A stretch of 64,000 nucleotides of DNA. It comes from Rehmannia glutinosa (Eukaryota > Streptophyta > Magnoliopsida > Lamiales > Orobanchaceae). The stretch lies in NCBI GenBank assembly GCA_016081115.2, contig JABTTQ020001759.1, positions 221,009 through 285,008 of the forward strand, written 5' to 3'. This document shows, one piece after another, positions 58,470 through 64,000 of this stretch (its first letter is position 1; each line of letters opens with the position of its first letter). The position numbers and the translations under genes were made by a program. The notes below the pieces were generated by a model. That model was not told the DNA's origin. It saw only the letters and a list, made by a program, of their open reading frames with translations, and did not search any database.

Positions 58470-58526
58470 TAGATTAGCTAGTTCCCCAGACATAAAAACA
58501 AGCCCCTTCAAAGCAACACCATAGCA

Positions 58527-59275
58527 TCAAAAGATGTCCACTTCTGAGCCTTCATCTGTTTCAACCTCGTTTCTATTTGGTGTCGGCAAACCCTGGAATT
58601 CCCACGCCGGCATCCTCTCAGTATGGACCTCATCAACATCATCCATAATATCATCAAACTCGTCATCGGAGGATGTCCCATCAATCTCCGGTGGGTTATC
58701 TCTTGTGTAGTCAGGAACTCCATCGAAGTCAATGGTGGCCATCTTCCGAATGTTAAAAATATAGAAGCATTCATTATAGTGAGGGAAGCCATAGTTTCGG
58801 TAGAAGCGATTGATGTTGCTCTCTTACATTTTATATAAACATACGACTAAATTAATAGAAATCCAATGAACATAAAAATAAAATATTATGAACATAACAT
58901 ACGACTAAATTATCTTACAACTCCAATGTGTTGATAATACTCATTTATGACGTCACTTTGTTGGCAAACTAGTCGTACTCAACCCCGGCAGATTTATGAA
59001 ATCACAGAAATCTTGGAAATGAAATTTTAGCATCTAAATCCATTCTTTTACATTATGTAGCTTGAAGTTATTTCCATATGTCTCCCCTAGTTCGCGAGTC
59101 AATTGAGGGAAAATCTGGTTGAAATCAGATGGGTTTCCTATGTTCGATTTTGTAATCGGAGAGTAGGAAGAACAAACTGTACCGTTGTTCTCTCGTGTTC
59201 TTCTTCCCGTTTAGTATAATACAACCAGCTCCAATCATGTTATTTTTAACAACTTTGTTTCTAGTGCATACCATG
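58527..59275 (-). pseudogene. Myb/SANT-like gene 2, right-arm copy (broken)
   Basis: Reverse-strand counterpart of the intact gene at 43052-43767. The exon 2 part is open (58742-58527, TIDFDGVPDYTRDNPPEIDG then SSDDEFDDIMDDVDE, ending in DEGSEVDIF). Exon 1 has a one-base deletion near 58990 (INLPG in place of INLRGV) and a stop where Gln is expected. An insertion disrupts 59150-59200. The start region cdMVCTRNKVVKNNMIGAG is legible near 59275. Confidence 0.8.
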
Positions 59276-59349
59276 GTTCTGCAAAAAGAAACATACAACG
59301 AATATAAGTTGCCGAAAAATGCATGAAACTTATCAAGATGGCACTACCC

Positions 59350-60505
59350 TGTAAGTCCAAGCGGCTATGATAATCTAGAGGGGGTGAATAGATTATCTCC
59401 ATCTTTTCGATTTTACCCTCTTTTGAATCGAATGCTCAAAGACAATAATAAAGGTGCGGAATGTAAACAACACACGTTGATTTATAGAGGTTCAACCCAC
59501 CAGGGCCTAATCCTCTACCACCCCAAAGATATCAGGGATGGATTTCAAAAAGAAAAAGATTTTATTAATTACCAAAATTAATACAACACCAACTTACAAC
59601 AACACTTTGAAGAGCACCACACTCTTCAACACCACCTTTGGAGATTACCACAATCTCCCTTTGAAGATTACCACAATGTCCAACGGCACCTTGTGAAGAT
59701 TACCACAATCTTCAACCTTGAAGAATACCAAATTCTTCAACACCTTAATAAGAAGATCAACACAATCTTCTTGCACCTATCACCTAGATCATCCAAGTGT
59801 GTTCTTACCACAAGAACACTCACAAGGATATCTTGTGTTGAATGATAACCCAAAATCAAGATTACAACTCGATAATGAATATTACAATTATGAGTGCAAG
59901 TGTAATCAAGAAATAAGCCTAGACCTCAAGATGTGAAAGTGAAAAGCTAGGCAAATTACAACAAGAATAATGACAATAGAAGACCAAGTGTTTGCTTGAG
60001 TATATCTTGTTGTGTCTAGCAATGGTTGAACAAAACCCAAAAACGAGTCCAGGAGGTTCTGCTTTCAAGTTTGCTCCCAGGACACCGAGTCGACCATAGG
60101 TTGACACACGAGTTGACACCCTCAAAGATGTTCTCTGTTTTCAAGTATAAAACGCGTTGATACGGGTTGTCCTCAGGCGACCGATTGACATCAAAAATGA
60201 AATGTTGTCCGATTTTTGTCGAAAATAAACCTCAATAAATAAATAATCCAGAAAAATTAGTAAAAATATTTTAAACCAATCGGGAGTATTTAGGACAACA
60301 TTAGAAATATAGTTTGGATGTAAAAACCCATTGATACAAAATCATTAAATGTGTTGTCCTTTGTCGAAAATAAAACTTGAAGAATTACTCCGGAAAATAT
60401 TAAAACCATTTTAAATCATTTAGGAGTATTTGGACAACCTTTAAAAATATTGTTTTGGTATAAAAACAAAATAATCAAAATCATGATAAAACCATTTATC
60501 AAACA
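59350..60505 (-). repeat. 3' LTR of element 4
   Basis: 1156 bp with tg...ca ends. It contains a cluster of accacaatcttc / accacactcttc repeats (59600-59770) and a gtatataaaacgcg-like stretch near 60145 (tataaaacgcg) that may be the LTR TATA region, read as cgcgttttata on the minus strand. Confidence 0.87.
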
Positions 60506-60525
60506 ATCTCCCCCTTTTTGATGAT
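60506..60525 (-). promoter_or_regulatory. Polypurine tract of element 4
   Basis: The minus strand reads atcaaaaagggggagat directly before the 3' LTR end tgtttgat. Confidence 0.85.
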
Positions 60526-62183
60526 TACAAACAAAAACAATTTTAACGAGGTCGATTTTGAAAACAAAACAATTTTACCGGTTAAAAAGAGCTATCTGTT
60601 GTGAGTGACAACATTCCACGCAATATAAACACAAGGATGGGAGTACAGATATTCAAACATATATAGCAAAAGCTCCCCCTATCAATATGCACAACAAGAG
60701 TAATGTAAAAGCAATCAACCACAAGCTAAAAGCTTAGCTTTTACATATTGAACTTAAGTACAAGAGCTTATAAGCTCCCCCTGCAACAAAACATCATTAG
60801 ACAAGAATATGAGTCCATACTACAACAAATGGACTAAGTAATCTACAACTTATGACTTTAGGAAGTCATAGCTTATAGCTTCTTTTATAGCTTCTTTTGT
60901 TTAGCTTAACTTAGCTTTTATGAGCTAATGAGCTTATAACCTGTTTCTCCCCTTGGAATCATCAAAAAGAATGTTAGCACGATAAAAACATCATATAATC
61001 ATATCAAAGTGCGCAACTAAACCGATGTATCGAGCTATTTGAACAATGAAGCTTATAGGCCAAATGGGAGGGAAGAGTCGAATCATACGACTTGTAGAAG
61101 CTTATGAAAGATCATTTGATAAGCAAAACATGATCTCTATAAATATATAAGACTTTTGAAATCGAGAGAATCATGTAGGTGATGAATTTTTCATTGAAAC
61201 ATTTTATCGAACACTTGGCGGGCGTCAAGTTTTAAAGAAGATGTATATAGCCCTTGTAAATGTAATCAAGCCAAGTTTTTCATCACCAAAATCAGTTCAA
61301 ACACAATACAATACATCATAAATGACAAGCTCATCAAATTCATATGAAATTTTCATCAACAATATAACAAATAAGTCACAATCTCAAGGGTTCAACCCAA
61401 TTGAGCAAAGGAAGTAGAATTCTTACCATTTAATCGGTAAAGACAAGCAATGATGATGATAATCGAGCTAGATAATCCCCAAAAATATGAATTTTATGAA
61501 ACAAAGCACATTTGAAGTGAAATGTGTGTGAAATTTGCAAAGGGACGAAATATAGAAGAAAACTTGTGAAAATAAGAATCTTTGGGGACATAACACATTT
61601 TATCTAGAAAATGGTTTAGTAGCGTAGGTTGTCGTTGAGGGCGATCGGTCGACATTGAGGGCGACGGTTGCCCTCAACCACATCAGCCCACTATCTTGCA
61701 GGTTTTTCAAAATCCGAATTTTGATCCAAAAATCGATTTTTTCGCCCCTAAGTTTTAAAAAACGCAAAATGCAAACGTAGACATCATTCAATATACATTA
61801 TGTCATAATCAAGTTCGGAATGAGGTAAAATACTCGGCGGTGAGTGATTAAAAAGTCCGCGAGTTATCCTTGAGACTTTAATTAAACACATCTCAAGTTT
61901 TTGTTAAAACATGCAATCCCTTAACAATTATATCGAATCTCAATATGTTTAGTTCGATTATGACGAACCATAGTTTGAATAATTTTGACCGGACTTGTTA
62001 TCCTGAAAAATAAGAACGCTTTTAAAGCTTTGGATACCACAATTTAGGGAAAAGTTGTCGCCGCACAACGGTCGAATTTTGTCAAACTTGGGAGATAATG
62101 GTCGCGCACAAATAGGCGTTTGAAAATGAGAATACACATTTACAGGCGCACGGCCGATGGGGTCCGACCGTCGTCCCTGTGTC
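60526..62183 (-). other. Non-coding interior of element 4
   Basis: AT-rich with agctt-rich words (60660-60950) as in element 3, and two further aagctccccct motifs (60669 and 60774), which read agggggagctt on the minus strand and look like secondary polypurine tracts. 61600-61680 has gggcgatcggtcgac / gagggcgacgg words also seen in the element 3 LTR near 31325. No coding sequence. Confidence 0.6.
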
Positions 62184-62715
62184 ACGGTTGAACAAAACCC
62201 AAAAACGAGTCCAGGAGGTTCTGTTTCAAGTTTGCTTTCCGACACGGTCGAGGTTGCGTTGACGGCACGCCGACCAGGTCGGCCGGTTTGATCTGGGCCG
62301 ACTCATACCGGTTGACACACAAAGTTGACACCCTCAAGATGTTCTCTGTTTTCAAGTATAAAACGCGTTCGTGCACGGGTTGTCCCTCAGTGGCAGGTTG
62401 ACCTCAAAATGAAATGTTGTCCGATTTTTTGTCGAAAATAAACCTCAAGAAATACTCGAAAAATTAGTAAAAATATTTTAAACCAATCGGGAGTATTTAG
62501 GACAACGTTAGAAATATAGTTTGGATGTAAAAACCCATTGATACAAAAATCATTAAATGTGTTGTCCAATTTGTCGAAAATAAAACTTGAAGAATTACTA
62601 GGGAAAATATTAAAACCATTTTAAATCATTTAGGAGTATTTGGACAACCTTTAAAAATATCGTTTTGGTATAAAAACAAAATCATTAAAATCATGATAAA
62701 ACCATTTATCAAACA
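62184..62715 (-). repeat. 5' LTR of element 4, truncated
   Basis: Matches the left LTR from about 60029 (ggttgaacaaaacccaaaaa) to the end at 60505, with a GC-rich stretch at 62240-62310 absent from the left copy. The internal end and PBS are missing. Confidence 0.82.
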
Positions 62716-62821
62716 TACCCTTCTTACTTGTACATTTTTAACACCTCTAAAACGAAACAAGCATTAAAAAAGGATGACTAATAGAACCTTCATTGACAAT
62801 AAAAAAATTTAAACAATTAAC

Positions 62822-63425
62822 CAAGTGTTCTAAAAGCGCTAGCGCTAGTCGGGGCGCGCTGACGGGGCCTAGCGCTTGCTGCCTAGGCGGGGGACTAGGC
62901 GGGGGACTAGGCGAGCCTTAAATATATATACAATTTTATGAATAATTCTCATACTACATAATCAAAGTCTATAAAATGATATTTAAATTGTTTTTGAACA
63001 TATCTAATATTTAAGCTTTAAAGTTTAAAGTAATTCAACACCAATAATCTAATAAAACTATAAATCATCTAAAATACAATACATTAACAAATATTGCATT
63101 GATTTATATATATCAAATTATCAATGGAAAGATTTCCAGGACCACTAAAATTTTGTTTCATTTTTTTATTAAGAAAATTATATATATTCAATTTCACTTA
63201 AATCGAATTTTGGAGTTGTTGGTGCTACTTTCACTAGTTGGAGTCGTTTTGCTAGCATTTGAAAAAAAAAAAACATATAGTGGCGCCTAGATCGCCAGAG
63301 GCGCTAGCGCCAGCGTCGCTAGACTGGACCGCCAGGCTGGTCGCCAGGCAAAAATCCGGCGCCGGTGGCCGCTAGCGCTGGAGGCCCTACCCAGCGGCCG
63401 CCTAGTGGGGATTTTTAGAACACTG
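62822..63425. mobile_element. hAT-like MITE
   Basis: Ends caagtgttctaaaag and, inverted, cagtgttctaaaaatcc. The 8-bp duplications caattaac (62814-62821) and caattaat (63426-63433) differ at one base, the size typical of hAT elements; the left arm keeps the empty site at 42895-42902. The 600-bp interior has no transposase, with GC-rich subterminal parts rich in gctagcgc and cctaggcg, and an AT-rich middle. Confidence 0.9.
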
Positions 63426-63659
63426 CAATTAATCGACCTCTACAAACACCGGTTAATGTTTGGCCTTTTTGTTTTCCCGATTTTCTTCACATGAAAATGA
63501 CCCCGCAACTCCAACTTATATATAAAAAAGGAATTACATTAATGATGGCCGTTCATATCTTCAATGCTATGTCGATTGAATGTTATTCCCACAAAGCGGT
63601 GGTAACTAATGGTTATCTCAACCCCTTTCACAAGGAATAAATGCATGAAATTATTCCTC

Positions 63660-63904
63660 CATGTCGTTAGATACTTCTTTTGTTCGACATCTTACTTTTG
63701 GTAGTGCCACTACCCTCACCATGGTAAGATGATGTACCATCTTCCTCACTAACTGGAGAAGGGTTTGGAAGTTGTTTTCGTGACCAGATTTACTCATTTA
63801 CTTGTGGCCCACCACTAAGAATATCTTGAATTAAATCGACAAAACCTTCGCATTTTCTCCAGTGGCTCTATTCTTACCAAAGTTTCACATGATCTGTAAT
63901 ATGG
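63660..63904 (-). pseudogene. Myb/SANT-like gene 1, right-arm fragment
   Basis: Reverse complement of about 41590-41830: FVDLIQDILSGGPQVNE, the Ser-rich SSYHGEGSGTTKSKMS tail and CETLVRIE-like sequence. It lacks the N-terminal half; relative to the left arm, 40292-41590 is deleted on one side and 41830-42680 on the other. Confidence 0.78.
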
Positions 63905-64000
63905 CCATGACAATTATGTTAATGGAGACTAAATTAATCTTATTGGAAAATCACAACTAACGTTGGGGATTCTCAAACCATTAAAGCCTACTCACGACAT
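63905..64000 (-). pseudogene. Harbinger transposase, right-arm fragment
   Basis: Reverse complement of about 40183-40291: the end of the second transposase exon (NGLRIPN) and the start of the next intron. It is fused directly to the Myb/SANT-like fragment and continues outside the window. Confidence 0.75.

Larger units (their letters stand above)
59350..62715 (-). mobile_element. Element 4: non-coding SIRE-type LTR retrotransposon
   Basis: The left LTR 59350-60505 starts tgtaagtcc and ends atcaaaca. The right LTR copy (62184-62715) is partial with the same outer end. The duplication taccc (59345-59349 and 62716-62720) is perfect, and the left arm keeps the empty site at 42977-42981. Orientation is minus because the PPT follows the left LTR. 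Its LTR and 3' UTR match element 3. No gag or pol reading was found, so it is a deletion derivative or a large non-autonomous element. Confidence 0.9.
41590..64000. repeat. Large inverted duplication of the Harbinger block
   Basis: The left arm (40183-40291 and 41590-47055) is the reverse complement of the right arm (49735-64000) once the Mutator-like (left), gypsy, element 4 and hAT-like insertions (right) are removed. Corresponding points: 47055/49735, 43808/51475, 42979/62716, 42898/63430, 41600/63890. The spacer is 47056-49734. The right arm runs on past the window. Within the arms the order and inverted orientation are preserved; deletions in the right arm remove 40292-41590 and 41830-42680. 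Confidence 0.85.

Overview
The window looks like a repeat-dominated stretch of a eudicot plant nuclear genome. The evidence is Ty1/copia elements of the SIRE/Maximus type, a Ty3/gypsy element with an initiator-Met primer-binding site, PIF/Harbinger, Mutator-like and hAT-like DNA transposons, tRNA-derived SINEs with A and B boxes, and a class III (plant secretory) peroxidase remnant. The peroxidase 3' part at 33.2-33.6 kb is the only recognisable host-type gene. Almost everything else is mobile DNA, mostly broken.

Region 1 (1-26.3 kb). An LTR fragment and a frameshifted copia gag are followed by tRNA-derived SINE units arranged head to head as palindromes. One palindrome was hit at its centre by a 23-kb minus-strand SIRE-like element (element 1, 2664-25656, target duplication ctagt). 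A related element (element 2, 6508-19269, duplication ggttg) later landed inside the accessory ORF of element 1. Both carry, between pol and the 3' LTR, a degraded accessory ORF of about 1,500 codons. Its first ATG lies about 50 nt behind a telo-box-like, CT-rich leader that resembles a cellular plant 5' UTR, and in element 1 a TATA box lies further upstream. Element 1 has lost gag C-terminus through RT. Element 2 has lost its PBS and gag N-terminus.

Region 2 (26.3-38.4 kb). A third SIRE-type element (plus strand, 5'-truncated) with pol, an accessory ORF and a 3' LTR is followed by an unclassified repeat, the truncated peroxidase, a Mutator-like non-autonomous element carrying a tRNA-Gly-like sequence, a solo LTR, and a partial LTR related to the solo LTR.

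Region 3 (38.4-64 kb). This is a very large inverted duplication of a PIF/Harbinger-derived block. The left arm carries a DDE transposase gene with two visible introns and three Myb/SANT-like genes, one of which (43052-43767) reads as an intact two-exon gene. The right arm repeats the block in reverse and continues past the window end. Since the split each arm gained its own insertions: a Mutator-like element on the left; a Ty3/gypsy element, a non-coding SIRE-type LTR element and a hAT-like MITE on the right. For each insertion the other arm preserves the empty site, so the target duplications can be read directly. The spacer holds a SINE and a GRF zinc-finger gene fragment.

The most notable themes are the retrotransposon accessory gene with what looks like its own promoter and leader in three elements, the palindromic SINE dimers, and the self-documenting Harbinger palindrome.
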